Source: DATBAT01 sp963824805 (lineage in GTDB: Bacteria > Acidobacteriota > Terriglobia > Terriglobales > Acidobacteriaceae). Taken from it: 64,000 nt of DNA. The notes under the pieces are model-generated. The model ran no database searches and had not been told where the DNA came from. It worked only from the letters and a program-made list of their open reading frames with translations. The position numbers were made by a program, and so were the translations under genes. This document shows, piece after piece, positions 8,692 to 17,793 of this stretch; positions within the stretch are counted from its first letter, which is position 1; each line of letters begins with the position of its first letter. The stretch covers positions 1 through 64,000 of the forward strand of contig CAWGQZ010000015.1 of NCBI GenBank assembly GCA_963824805.1, given 5' to 3'.

Positions 8692-8836
8692 GCTCCCTAT
8701 TCCGTCTGTGGACATAGGCGTCCGATTCCGGACATTTGCAACCATCCTCGCTACACCAGGCGCTTTATATTTCGACACTTAGCGGTGGGACCTTTGGTTA
8801 GTCAGATGCGCTAACCCGCAAGGGGGCCTACTCTCT

Positions 8837-11300
8837 TGAAACCTGCGATATGCGATTCGGCAGCTTCGTAAGACGCCTGGTTTCAGCGTCGTCTGTGTGC
8901 TTACGCTGGCACTGGGCATCGGCGCCAACACGGCAGTGTTCAGCGTGATGAACGCGGTATTGCTGAGGTCTCTGCCGGTCGCTGATCCGGACCGGGTGGT
9001 CTATCTTCACACCTCAGGGGCACCGTATCGCACGGGGACCGTCGACTCACACGAAACGTTCTCCTATCCGGTCTACGATGAGTTGCGCCGTCATCCTGAA
9101 GTTCTCTCGCAGGTGATCGCCTACGTGCCGCTAGCTACCGAGAAGGTAGCCGTGCGGTATGGGGCCGTACCTGAGGAAGCCGAGGGCGACATGGTAAGCG
9201 GCAGCTTCTTTTCCGGACTGGGCATAAAACTGGCGCGGGGCCGTGGATTTGCCGAAGCGGACGAAAACGGCCATGCACTTGTTGTCGTCCTCAGCTACAA
9301 CTACTGGACCCGCCGCTTCGCTCGGGACCCGGACGTCTTAGGCAAGACGCTCTATTTGAAGGGCGTTCCCTTCAGCATCGTGGGGATCGCTGCGAACGGT
9401 TTCGAAGGAACCGAAGCCGGTTACTCGACGGACTTCTGGATACCGTTGCAAAGCCGCGCTGAACTCAATGCCTGGGGAAATCCTACCGAATTCGGAAAGA
9501 CTTACATCGAAAACCCCAGGTGGTGGTGTCTGCGTCTGCTGGGAAGGTTGGCCCCGGGAATCAGCAAGAGCCAAGCCGTCGCCCAGCTGGCAACGGCATT
9601 TCAATCTGCCGCATATGTCGAGTTAGGCGGCCCGGAACCCGGAGAGGCTCGCCCCACCCTGAGCTTACACGAGGCCAAGAATTTTCCCGGCTACGACGAT
9701 CAGTATGGAAGGCCGCTCCGCATGTTGATGGGAATGGTCGGCCTGGTCCTGTTGATCGCATTGAGCAATGTTGCCATGCTGCTGCTGGCGCGCAATGCGA
9801 CCCGGCAGCGGGAGTTCTCCCTGCGCCTTGCTGTGGGTGCCGGGCGCAACCAACTGTTTCGCCAGTTGCTTACAGAGAGCATATTGCTGATCGCACTCGG
9901 CAGGCGGGCTGGCCTGGATCTTTTCCATTTCGGCCACGCAGGCTCTCGGTGCATGGGCGAGGATCGAATCCAGTCTCGTGCCCGACCGCACCGTGCTTTT
10001 GTTCACACTGGCGGTATTAGTCGCAGCATCCCTTCTGTTCGGATTGGCTCCGCTCCGGGCGGCGATGGCTGCCGGTCCAGGGCTGGTATTGAAAACCTCC
10101 CAAGCAACGTCGAACCTCGATGCCGGCAAGACTCGCTCCGGAAAACTGATCGTAGCCCTGCAAATGGCGTTGTGCGTGGTCTTGCTGGTCGGAGGCGGGT
10201 TGCTGATCCGCAGCTTGCGCAACCTGCAAAATGTCCCGTTGGGCATGCGGATGGAGGGGCTCGTGGTGTTCGGGGTTCATCCCCAAAGCGCACATACCTA
10301 TGCAGAAGGAGTTGCTTTTTATCAGGAACTGGTGCGCCGGTTGCGCGTCCTGCCTGGGGTGGACGCGGTGACTATCATGGAGAACCGCCTTGGTTCGGGT
10401 TGGTCGAATAACGGCGACATGATGGTGGACGGTCAGCTGCCCAACCCGGCCACCGGATCACGCTGGGTCCGGAGTAACACGGTAGGGCCGGATTTTTTCC
10501 ATACCCTCGAGGTGCCGATACTTGCAGGACGTGAGTTCACCGACGCGGACACCCTGTCGTCGACGCCGGTCGCGGTGGTAAACGAGCTGTTTGCCGCGCG
10601 TTTCCTGCCGAATCAAAACCCTCTGGGTCATCGCATCGTTCGAGTCAATCAAACAAACGCCATGGTGATTGTGGGCGTGGTGAGAGACCACAAATATCGC
10701 AGTATCGACGAAGAACCGGTTCCCATGGCATGGTCCGCCTACACCCAGGGTCAAAACGTTGGGGAAATGCATATTGAAATGCGGGTCCACGGCGAGCCTC
10801 TGTCGATTCTTCCCGAAGTCCGTAAAGTGGTGCAGCAGATGGATCCCAACCTGCCCTTGATTGAGCCAACTACTCAAAGGGCACAGTACGACCAGACCAT
10901 CTCGCAACAATTGCTGTTCGCCCGGTTGGGCGGCTTCTTTGGGTTGCTGGCAGTGGTGCTGGTGGCTACTGGCCTGTATGGCACGATTACCTATCGCGTG
11001 AACAATCGCACAGTGGAAATCGGCGTACGCATGGCAGTGGGGGCACAACGGGGGCAAGTGATCTGGATGGTGCTTCGCGACAGCCTTCTGCTTACTGCCA
11101 TTGGAATTGTGATTGGCCTGCCGCTGGCCCTGTTGGTCGGAAGAACCTTGGCGTCAGCGCTCTATGGAGTAAAGCCCTATGATGCGCCTAGCTTCCTGCT
11201 GGCTGCGTTTGGGGTGTCTCTGGTAGGGTTGGCTGCCAGTTTGCTGCCGGCGGGGAAAGCAGCCAGTATTGATCCTTTGACTGCGCTGAGAACGCAGTGA
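8837..11300 (+). pseudogene. ADOP/MacB-type ABC transporter permease, frameshifted
   Basis: The protein has the N-terminal ADOP signature YAIRQLRKTPGF, then LTLALGIGANTAVFSVMNA. A MacB-type periplasmic domain follows, then a first FtsX membrane block, a second periplasmic domain and a final FtsX block (GTITYRVNNRTVEIGVRMAV). The coding frame is broken. One frame runs 8840-9902 and beyond as noise to 10411; the other carries the continuation GGLAW...ATQALGAW from 9903 to 11300. Removing one A at 9902 restores continuity. At the 5' end, TGA (8837-8839) precedes NLRYAIRQ with no ATG. The string TTGAAACCTG would give a TTG start if one A were absent. The nearest usable in-frame starts are CTG at 8843 and GTG at 8897. 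ADOP proteins are orphan permeases of unknown substrate. The break may be genuine or a sequence error. Confidence 0.85.
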
Positions 11301-11352
11301 ACTAATCCTTTGCGCACATGACCGCTCTTGGTGGTTGATTTATAGGATCCGG

Positions 11353-12720
11353 CTAAGAATTCTGTTCGATATACTTTTTACTATCAAATTTCTTACCCGT
11401 GCTCCCCAGCGACATATAGCGAATCTTCCCGAATATGGGCCGTTCCGACCAGGCGCGGTCAAACTTCCCTACAATCGCCCACGCGATCCCCGCATATCCG
11501 TTGGGATCACGTCCATCGAGTTCATATTTATCGTTTAGCCCAACCGCTATGCCATAAGCTTCGGCGGCCGAAGCCGACCACTCCAGGATTTTCTTTCCCC
11601 AATACATGCGCAAGTAGTTGTGCATCCATCCATGATTCACCATCTGCCGCTGTGCTGCATTCCATAGCGGATCGTAGGTTTCGGCGTTCTCCATTTGCCT
11701 TGCCGTATACCTCACCGGCCGCAGGTCGCGCGCGTGTTCGGCCAGGGTGCGATGCGCCCAGGGCTCAGCGCATTCAAAATTGTCATAATTAGCTTGGAAG
11801 CGGACGAAATTGATCGAGAGTTCACGCCATGTAATGAGTTGATCGAAAAACGCAGTCTTCGCCGCTTCGGGAGCATCGGCGTCGCGCACCGCCATTGCAA
11901 CCGTCTGAGGGCCCATGTGACCAAAATGAAGATAAGGCGAGAGCCGGGTGGTGCCATCGCCCTCGGGATGATTACGTTTCACTGGATAGTCCGCAAGCTT
12001 TCGGGTGACGAAAGCCTTAAGCACCTTCTGCGCCGCGCGGCTACCACCTTTCATGTCCAGAATGGGTGAAACTGATCGGTTGATCCGCCAGCCATCAAGG
12101 AGATCGCAAGCTGGAGACATTGCATGCAGGCCGCGTGGCTTCTTCCATGTAATTTTGGCCTTTGGGTTAGAGAACGGAACCAAAAATTCAGGGAGCCATC
12201 TTTGCAGGCGCGGCCGGATGGTTCGGGCTGCGTATTGTGCTTTCTCAAGTAATTTGGATGGGACGATCACGTCAGCGTCGACGGTCCAGAGTGGAACCCT
12301 GAGTTCGCGGGTAGCTTTGCGGCGCCACGACTCCGGTTCGCGCATCGGGTTTTCATCGCCGACCACCAACGCCGCCTTGGCCTCATGGCAGAACCTGCAA
12401 ATGCTGTGCTCGGGGAAACGACGTAGCACGAATCCGACGTTGCGACGGTCGAGGGCAGACGCGATGTCAGGAATGCCATCGGCAAGAAAGCGGTAGTGCC
12501 TTAGGTTGGCGCGAGGGTAGAACGGAACCGGCGCCAAGAAAACCACGACCGGCTTTTGCATGAGGTTTGCGGCTTCGATGGCGATATCAAGCGCGTGATT
12601 ATCAACCCCGCGTTGTGCCCGTTGCATCCAGTAGACGACACATGTGCCTTCGGAATCAGGAGGACCCGCGCTGCGGATGGTGACACGGGGATGGTTCGTC
12701 AGTTGGCCAATCGATGACAT
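11353..12720 (-). CDS. phr: Class II CPD photolyase
   Basis: 455 residues from the ATG at 12720. The frame is open to 12864, but that would overlap the divergent receptor gene and lacks homology. It belongs to the cryptochrome/photolyase family, class II: the N-terminal alpha/beta domain starts VVYWMQRAQRGVDNHAL, and the C-terminal FAD-binding domain has HGWMHNYLRMYWGKKILEWS and the stretch ending DGRDPNGYAGIAWAIVGKFD. Such enzymes use blue light to split cyclobutane pyrimidine dimers in DNA. The C-terminus ends near a Lys/Ser/Asn-rich tail. It is convergent with the broken permease (52 bp) and divergent from the TonB receptor (about 100 bp). Confidence 0.93.
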   Translation of the reverse strand: MSSIGQLTNHPRVTIRSAGPPDSEGTCVVYWMQRAQRGVDNHALDIAIEAANLMQKPVVVFLAPVPFYPRANLRHYRFLADGIPDIASALDRRNVGFVLRRFPEHSICRFCHEAKAALVVGDENPMREPESWRRKATRELRVPLWTVDADVIVPSKLLEKAQYAARTIRPRLQRWLPEFLVPFSNPKAKITWKKPRGLHAMSPACDLLDGWRINRSVSPILDMKGGSRAAQKVLKAFVTRKLADYPVKRNHPEGDGTTRLSPYLHFGHMGPQTVAMAVRDADAPEAAKTAFFDQLITWRELSINFVRFQANYDNFECAEPWAHRTLAEHARDLRPVRYTARQMENAETYDPLWNAAQRQMVNHGWMHNYLRMYWGKKILEWSASAAEAYGIAVGLNDKYELDGRDPNGYAGIAWAIVGKFDRAWSERPIFGKIRYMSLGSTGKKFDSKKYIEQNS

Positions 12721-12821
12721 GAATTTGAAAACTAGGATGCGGAGGTCTACAAGGCGGGTTAGAATTTTTTTGTTGAGATGCGCCGTCCTCTCTGCAGGCT
12801 CTCTTTGATCTCCGCGCAACC

Positions 12822-14669
12822 ATGATGGCTCGGCTCTGGTGGCAGAAGGGTAAATTGACCACAACCAGGCTATTCGTAGTGTCGGTGCTGCTTGCTGGAA
12901 CCGCGCTCTCGCAACAATCGCCGCCGAATCAACCCGTCGTTGCCGATCCCGAAACCGTCATCGTTACCGGCACCTTTGCCCCTATCCCTCTGGCGGAGGC
13001 CAACAGGGCAGTACTGTCCTTAAACACGCGCGAGCATGATCTTCTTTACAACTCGTTTGCCGACTATCTTCAACTCGATCCTTCCATAGACCTGCGCCAA
13101 AGAGCAACCGACGGAGTCCAGGCCGACCTGTCGATTCGAGGATCGTCGTTCGGCCAGTCGCTGGTGTTACTAAACGGACTACGCATCAATGATGCTCAAA
13201 GCGGGCATCACAATCTGGATCTCCCGGTTCCGCTTGAAACTCTTTCGCGGATCGAAGTCCTTCACGGTGCCGGTTCGACCCTGTATGGAACCGATGCCAT
13301 GGGAGGAGCGGTGAACTTCATCACCGCACCACCGCCGCGGACGGAGTTTCGCATGCGCCTCGGCTTGGGCAACTTCGGTTTCAACCAGGAGCGTGTCACT
13401 GGATCTTTTTTGGGGGATGGTTGGTCAGAGCAGATTTCGGCCAGCCGGGATTTTTCGACCGGATTCCGGCCGGATCGCGACTACCGCAGCAGTTCGGTAT
13501 CATCTGATACCTGGTTCAAGACCGGCTTTGGCGACAGCCATGTTCTGCTTGCGGGCAGCGACCGTCCTTTTGGGGCCGACCAATTTTATGGCAATTTTCC
13601 TTCGTGGGAGCGGACCAAGAGCTGGTTTGCATCCATGAGCCAGGATTTGGGAAAAGAAACCACCATTGATTTTGGGTATCGCCGCCATTCTGACGAATTC
13701 GTATTGGTGCGGGACAATCCGGGGCTCTATGAAAACAATCATGTCAGCCAGAGCTGGCAGGGCGCGGTGCGGCGAAACTCACCGTTTAGAAATGACTTCC
13801 GGCTGGCCTATGGCGTGGATGCCCAAGGCGACGTTATTGATAGCTCAAACCTTGGCCATCACAGCCGCAACCGTGGGGCTGGCTACCTGAACCTCGACTT
13901 CCAGGTATTGCAACGCGTGTTTCTATCGCTGGGAGCGCGCGAAGAAATTTTCAGCGGTGGGCGCAGCGAGCTTGCCCCGTCGGTTGCCGGTAGCGTATGG
14001 CTGGGACAAGGGTGGAAGCTGCGAGCCAGCGCCAGCCGCGCGTTCCGTTTGCCGACTTATACCGATCTCTACTACCTGGACCCAGCGAATATTGGCAACC
14101 CGCTGCTCAAACCTGAGTCGGCCTGGAGTTTTGAAGGCGGGCCGGAATGGAACGTGGGCGGTCGGGTTTCTGCCGAAGCTACAGTGTTTCATCGGCGGGA
14201 GCGAAACGACATTGATTATGTGCGGAGTTCGCCTGCCGTGCCCTGGCAGGCTACCAATATAGACAATCTCAATTTCACCGGAGTCGAGGCTGCCGTGCGG
14301 TTCCGGCTGCCAAAGGCGCAAACAATTGATTTGGCATACACAGCTCTGCACGGCAGCCAGGCAGCATTGCCGGGATTAACTTCCAAATATGTCTTTGAAT
14401 ATCCGACCCACAATGCCGCTTTCTCCTGGACCGGACAGTTCAAAAACCAGCTCGGCCTACGCAGCCGCGTCGGGCTGGTCCAACGAGTGGGTCAGGATCT
14501 CTATCCGCTCTGGGATCTATCGTTCTGCCGCACGACAGGGTGGGCTCGGCCCTATCTCCAATTTTCCAATTTGAGCAATACCAACTATGAGGAGATTCCA
14601 GGAGTCGCGATGCCCGGCCGAAGCGTAATCGGAGGGGTGGAGTTGATATTATCGCGCCGGACTCATTAG
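12822..14669 (+). CDS. TonB-dependent outer-membrane receptor (BtuB-like)
   Basis: 615 residues with an N-terminal signal (hydrophobic run LFVVSVLLAGTALS). The ATG at 12825 or a later start is also possible. A plug domain spans about residues 45-165 (TVIVTGTFAPIPLAEANRAV, LSIRGSSFGQSLVLLNG, IEVLHGAGSTLYGTDAMGGA). The rest is the beta-barrel, with NLSNTNYEEIPGVAMPGR near the end. This places it among the cobalamin/siderophore receptors of the BtuB/FepA group. A cobalamin riboswitch is not visible upstream, so the ligand stays open. The iron-permease-like gene immediately downstream on the opposite strand (21 bp) hints at metal uptake. Confidence 0.88.
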   Translation: MMARLWWQKGKLTTTRLFVVSVLLAGTALSQQSPPNQPVVADPETVIVTGTFAPIPLAEANRAVLSLNTREHDLLYNSFADYLQLDPSIDLRQRATDGVQADLSIRGSSFGQSLVLLNGLRINDAQSGHHNLDLPVPLETLSRIEVLHGAGSTLYGTDAMGGAVNFITAPPPRTEFRMRLGLGNFGFNQERVTGSFLGDGWSEQISASRDFSTGFRPDRDYRSSSVSSDTWFKTGFGDSHVLLAGSDRPFGADQFYGNFPSWERTKSWFASMSQDLGKETTIDFGYRRHSDEFVLVRDNPGLYENNHVSQSWQGAVRRNSPFRNDFRLAYGVDAQGDVIDSSNLGHHSRNRGAGYLNLDFQVLQRVFLSLGAREEIFSGGRSELAPSVAGSVWLGQGWKLRASASRAFRLPTYTDLYYLDPANIGNPLLKPESAWSFEGGPEWNVGGRVSAEATVFHRRERNDIDYVRSSPAVPWQATNIDNLNFTGVEAAVRFRLPKAQTIDLAYTALHGSQAALPGLTSKYVFEYPTHNAAFSWTGQFKNQLGLRSRVGLVQRVGQDLYPLWDLSFCRTTGWARPYLQFSNLSNTNYEEIPGVAMPGRSVIGGVELILSRRTH

Positions 14670-14689
14670 TCGCGGGTCCAGGGTTGAGT

Positions 14690-15229
14690 TTAGCTGGAGG
14701 TTCCACGCGCAGCCGAAGAATTTGCCCTAATCCCTTTTTTCCCTCTCGCCTCTCTTTCGCCACAGATTGCCGCGTACCGTCTTTCCAGTTCGTCCAATTC
14801 TTCGTCCGACAATTTCTCGATGTCAATCATGTCATTTCTTGCCGGCAGGTGGGAGCGAATCAATTCATCTAGTTTAAGGTGAAGAGCTTTGGCATCCCGA
14901 TTTTGAGTGTTCTGGATCAGGAAGACGACAAGGAAGGTCACGATGGTGGTACCGGTATTGATGATCAGTTGCCAGGTATCGGAAAAATGGAACAGCGGGC
15001 CGCTGATTGCCCAGAGAACCAAGACTACGACAGCCGACAGGAACATAAATGGATGGCCTACGAGTTGTGCGGTCCTGCTGGCAAAGCGGCTGAACCAGAG
15101 ATTGACGGTGTTGGTGTTAGCCACCTGCTCGCGCGCTCTGCTGAGAGGCGACTTTTGGTTTCCTTTGGCTGTGCCGTTCTTGGATCTAGGCGTGTCCAGC
15201 CCTTTGCTTCTTGTGCCCGCTTTGTTCAC
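14690..15229 (-). CDS. Low-affinity iron permease family membrane protein
   Basis: 179 residues from a GTG start. An N-terminal basic, disordered stretch (1-40) precedes the family core FASRTAQLVGHPFMFLSAVV and two membrane segments (about 58-80 and 90-108, including IVTFLVVFLIQNTQNRD). A conserved cytoplasmic helix with NRDAKALHLKLDELIR follows, then an acidic segment ending in ERRYAAI. This matches the Fet4-like low-affinity iron permease family (PF04120), where bacterial members are half-size. Whether bacterial members move iron is not well proven. It is convergent with the TonB-dependent receptor gene. Confidence 0.82.
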   Translation of the reverse strand: MNKAGTRSKGLDTPRSKNGTAKGNQKSPLSRAREQVANTNTVNLWFSRFASRTAQLVGHPFMFLSAVVVLVLWAISGPLFHFSDTWQLIINTGTTIVTFLVVFLIQNTQNRDAKALHLKLDELIRSHLPARNDMIDIEKLSDEELDELERRYAAICGEREARGKKGIRANSSAARGTSS

Positions 15230-15289
15230 AATGGATAGATGCCGATTTCCACCTAGGGGTAAACCGCCCGCTAGGTTGCCCCTTACAGG

Positions 15290-16091
15290 CTACGATCTCC
15301 CCAGGTGAATGGAGCCATCGCCGGTATGAACGCTCAGCAGATTGCCGCCCCCGTTGAGCTTTCCGCGAATGTCACTGCGCGACAGGCGGCCTTCGACCGT
15401 AACCGGCATATCCAGAGTGATATGGCCGTCTCCGGTGCGCAACACAATGTCTGCCGCGAAACTATCGGGAAGGGTGAGGGAGATACTGCCGTCTCCGGTG
15501 TGCACGTCCCAGGCAGAGCGCACGGCTGATCCGGGCAGGACTTCTGTCTCTACTCGACCGTCGCCGCTGCTGAGTTGGAGAGAATCGAAACGTCCGCGAG
15601 CATGGATGCGGCCGTCTCCGGTGTGACTGCGCAGCGAACCGTCGACAGAATTGATTTCGAGACCTCCGTCTCCACTTTCAAGTTCCATATCGCCCTTAAA
15701 GTTGCTCAGAGCGATCGACCCGTCGGCGGTGTGAAGATTTACCCGGCCTTCCCGAGGCATGCGGATTTCAAGATTCACGCGATTGCTGTGAACATTCACA
15801 CAAACGATGCAGACCTGGTAGCGGTGAGTCATGTGCACCTGAAGTTCGACCACGTCACCGTTTTGATGCTCTAGGATCCTCACGCCGCCATCACCGATTT
15901 TCAGGTTCCCAGTGGTCAAGCGCGCTTCAATACGTCTGCTGGTCCCAGGTGTCCACGCGAAGGTTGACGTCGTCGGTATCAATTCGTAGCTCGGGCTTGG
16001 TTGCGATGGTGTAGGTCTTCGTCCATTCTTCGGCGTGAACGAAAGACGCGAGTGCAAACACGGCGAATATCAGGCTTAGATGGCGGCGCAT
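15290..16091 (-). CDS. Secreted DUF4097-like repeat protein, frameshifted
   Basis: The true start is the ATG at 16091, with AAGGAG just upstream. It encodes the signal peptide MRRHLSLIFAVFALASFVHA and then EEWTKTYTIATKPELRID. That frame stops soon after WDQQTY. The sequence continues in the next frame as IEARLTTGNLKIG down to 15290. One extra base near 15931-15932 (minus-strand ACGTATTGAA) explains the break. The body is a string of short beta repeats with the core GDG or DGS (TADGSI, SGDGGL, TGDGRI, SGDGRV, TGDGSI, TGDGHI, TGDGSI), typical of the right-handed beta-solenoid DUF4097/LiaG-type proteins. Function is unknown; it is probably periplasmic or surface located. Confidence 0.78.
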
Positions 16092-16647
16092 AGGTGCTCC
16101 TTGAGACCCGTATCCAGCTGAGGGGTAATACGAAGAACCGGGAAATTGGGTTCCAAAAAAAATTGGCCAGACAGCCGGGTCGCTACCTGGCCTAAGACTC
16201 TAAGTTAGTTACCATTGCACTCCTGGGTAAAGGCTTGGTACATGGACTGCGCGATAGGAATTCTGGCCATCCACATCAATCTGCAATACTACCTGCGGGG
16301 TGGGGTATGGGTAACTTCCATATAGCGCGAACCTTTAAGGGTTATCAGCTGGCGCGGTGACTCCGAAGGCCACGTTGCCGTTGCTGAGTTGCTGCGCGCT
16401 CCCCCCAGAAACTCTAGACCGGCGAAAGATCTTCGTGACAAAGCAGCGTCTCAGTTTTTGCCCGGTTATCGAGCCTTCGCGGCATGCGTGGAACTGTTAA
16501 CAACCCCTTTAAAATCCATCTCCTAGCGCAATGACCTTCGTAACTCAACATCCTGAATTGATCGGGATATCCTAGGCCATCCTCCTTGAATGTGATGGGA
16601 ATCCTGGCGGAGTGTGCCAGGCCTTGCCGGAATGAGGCTCAGAGTAA
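16092..16647. other. Gap of about 550 bp holding a gene remnant
   Basis: This stretch has no intact gene. Its centre (16209-16425, minus) holds a coding remnant listed separately. The right part (16430-16647) carries no recognisable coding signal in my reading. The kinase-like gene starts at 16648 without a strong ribosome site. Confidence 0.6.
16209..16425 (-). pseudogene. Remnant of an arylsulfotransferase-like C-terminus
   Basis: Reading the minus strand from about 16425 gives SRVSGGSAQQLSNGNVAFG, then VTAPADNP, an in-frame TAA at 16335-16337, then RFALYGSYPYPTPQVVLQID, a short DGQ segment, and finally YRAVHVPSLYPGVQW with a stop at 16209-16211. The ordering (a QxLxNGNV strand, a VVLQID strand and a YRAxxxxxLYPGVQW ending) resembles the last blade of bacterial arylsulfotransferase-like (ASST) proteins. 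The upstream part of such a gene (some 400 residues) is absent. I infer a decayed fragment; the family assignment is by eye. Confidence 0.5.
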
Positions 16648-17793
16648 ATGCCCAATAAGATTGGCCGTTTCGACATAGTGGGGGAGATTACGCGGTCGCC
16701 CCTCGGCTGCGTCCTAAAAGCGCAGGATCCCGATGGCGGGCAGACCGTCGCGCTAAAAACATTCGACATTCATTCCTTGGGCGACGCCACGGCGGAAGCT
16801 CTCCGCTGTGCGCTGGCCGAAGCCGACAGCACAAAAGCTCTCAATAGCCACAACCTGGTGTTGTTGTTCGGCGCTGGCGAAATCGAAGGACAATTCTGCA
16901 GCTCCATGGAGTACGTGCAGGGCGACAGCCTGGCGAACATGCTGGCGCGGGGCGACGAATTTTCCATTTGGGATTTGCAGGACATCGTGCGCCAGACTTG
17001 TCAGGGATTCGACCATGCACACAGCCACAAGGTGGTGCATCACAGCCTGGAACCAGCCAAGCTGATGGTGCAGTGGGATGGCACAGTCAAAATCCTCGGC
17101 TTTGGCATCTCCACGCTAAGCCTGTACGCAGCGGCAATAGATCCAGCGTCGACGATTCTCTCTTACATGTCTCCGGAACAGGTACGTGGGGAAGAACTCG
17201 ACGGGCGCTCGAACCTGTTCAGCCTGGGCGCGATTCTGTATGAGATGGTGACGGGACAGAAGCCATTCGACGGGCGCGACGCGGCGGAGATCAAGGCAAA
17301 CATTTTGAACGCAGAGCCGACGCCGCCTAACCAGATAAGCCCGAAGCTGCATGCGCTGGTAAGCGAAGTTATCGTGAAATCGTTGGCGAAAGATCCCGGT
17401 GATCGTTATCAGACCGGCCAGGAACTGGTCAACGCACTGGAGCGCAAGAAAGAAGAGACTAGGGCGGTCGCGGCGCCAGCAGTTTCGCGGCCGGCGGAAG
17501 TAGCAGATGCGGCAGCTGCTCCGATGGAATTTTTGTCTGCGATCGAGAATGGTGCAGCACCACCTCCCGTCAAAGCACGCGCCATGGCCGCTGCTGCCGG
17601 AGCAAACGGAGCTGCACCGGCGAAAGTTTCCTTGAAACCCTCGCTCGACGAGTTTGTAACTCCAGCGAGTAATGCTGGTTCGCAGGAGTCTGGCGGCCGC
17701 TGCTCCGGGACGAGCGAAGTCCACCAAAGTGCCGGTCGATCCAGCTATGACGGAAGAAGCACCGGGGAAAAAGGCTGCCAAGAGTTTTTCTGA
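16648..17793 (+). CDS. Ser/Thr kinase-like domain, probable pseudokinase (N-terminal part of a frameshifted gene)
   Basis: 381 residues as read. A protein-kinase fold spans about 5-265, but key residues are replaced. The glycine loop is degenerate (ITRSPLGCV). The HRDLKPxN loop reads HHSLEPAK (131-138), so the catalytic Asp is Ser133, Lys is Glu135 and Asn is Lys138. DFG reads GFG (Asp to Gly151). The VALK lysine (K37), a helix-C Glu (E58) and SPE (175-177) remain. It therefore probably binds partners or nucleotide without phosphotransfer. From about residue 270 an Ala-rich linker follows. The last residues after about 345 are out of frame: the natural continuation is in the +1 frame at 17672-18970, consistent with one extra base between 17660 and 17710. 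Confidence 0.82.
   Translation: MPNKIGRFDIVGEITRSPLGCVLKAQDPDGGQTVALKTFDIHSLGDATAEALRCALAEADSTKALNSHNLVLLFGAGEIEGQFCSSMEYVQGDSLANMLARGDEFSIWDLQDIVRQTCQGFDHAHSHKVVHHSLEPAKLMVQWDGTVKILGFGISTLSLYAAAIDPASTILSYMSPEQVRGEELDGRSNLFSLGAILYEMVTGQKPFDGRDAAEIKANILNAEPTPPNQISPKLHALVSEVIVKSLAKDPGDRYQTGQELVNALERKKEETRAVAAPAVSRPAEVADAAAAPMEFLSAIENGAAPPPVKARAMAAAAGANGAAPAKVSLKPSLDEFVTPASNAGSQESGGRCSGTSEVHQSAGRSSYDGRSTGEKGCQEFF

Noticed and set aside
8837..11300. Two separate intact permeases
   Set aside because: The two frames are halves of one ADOP protein: the end of the first after 9902 is nonsense and the second starts mid-domain.
12700..12821. Cobalamin riboswitch before the BtuB-like receptor
   Set aside because: The space is only about 100 bp and shared with the photolyase start; no B12-box-like sequence was seen.
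12720..12864. Longer N-terminus for the photolyase
   Set aside because: The extra 48 codons overlap the divergent receptor gene and do not look like photolyase sequence; the ATG at 12720 is preferred.
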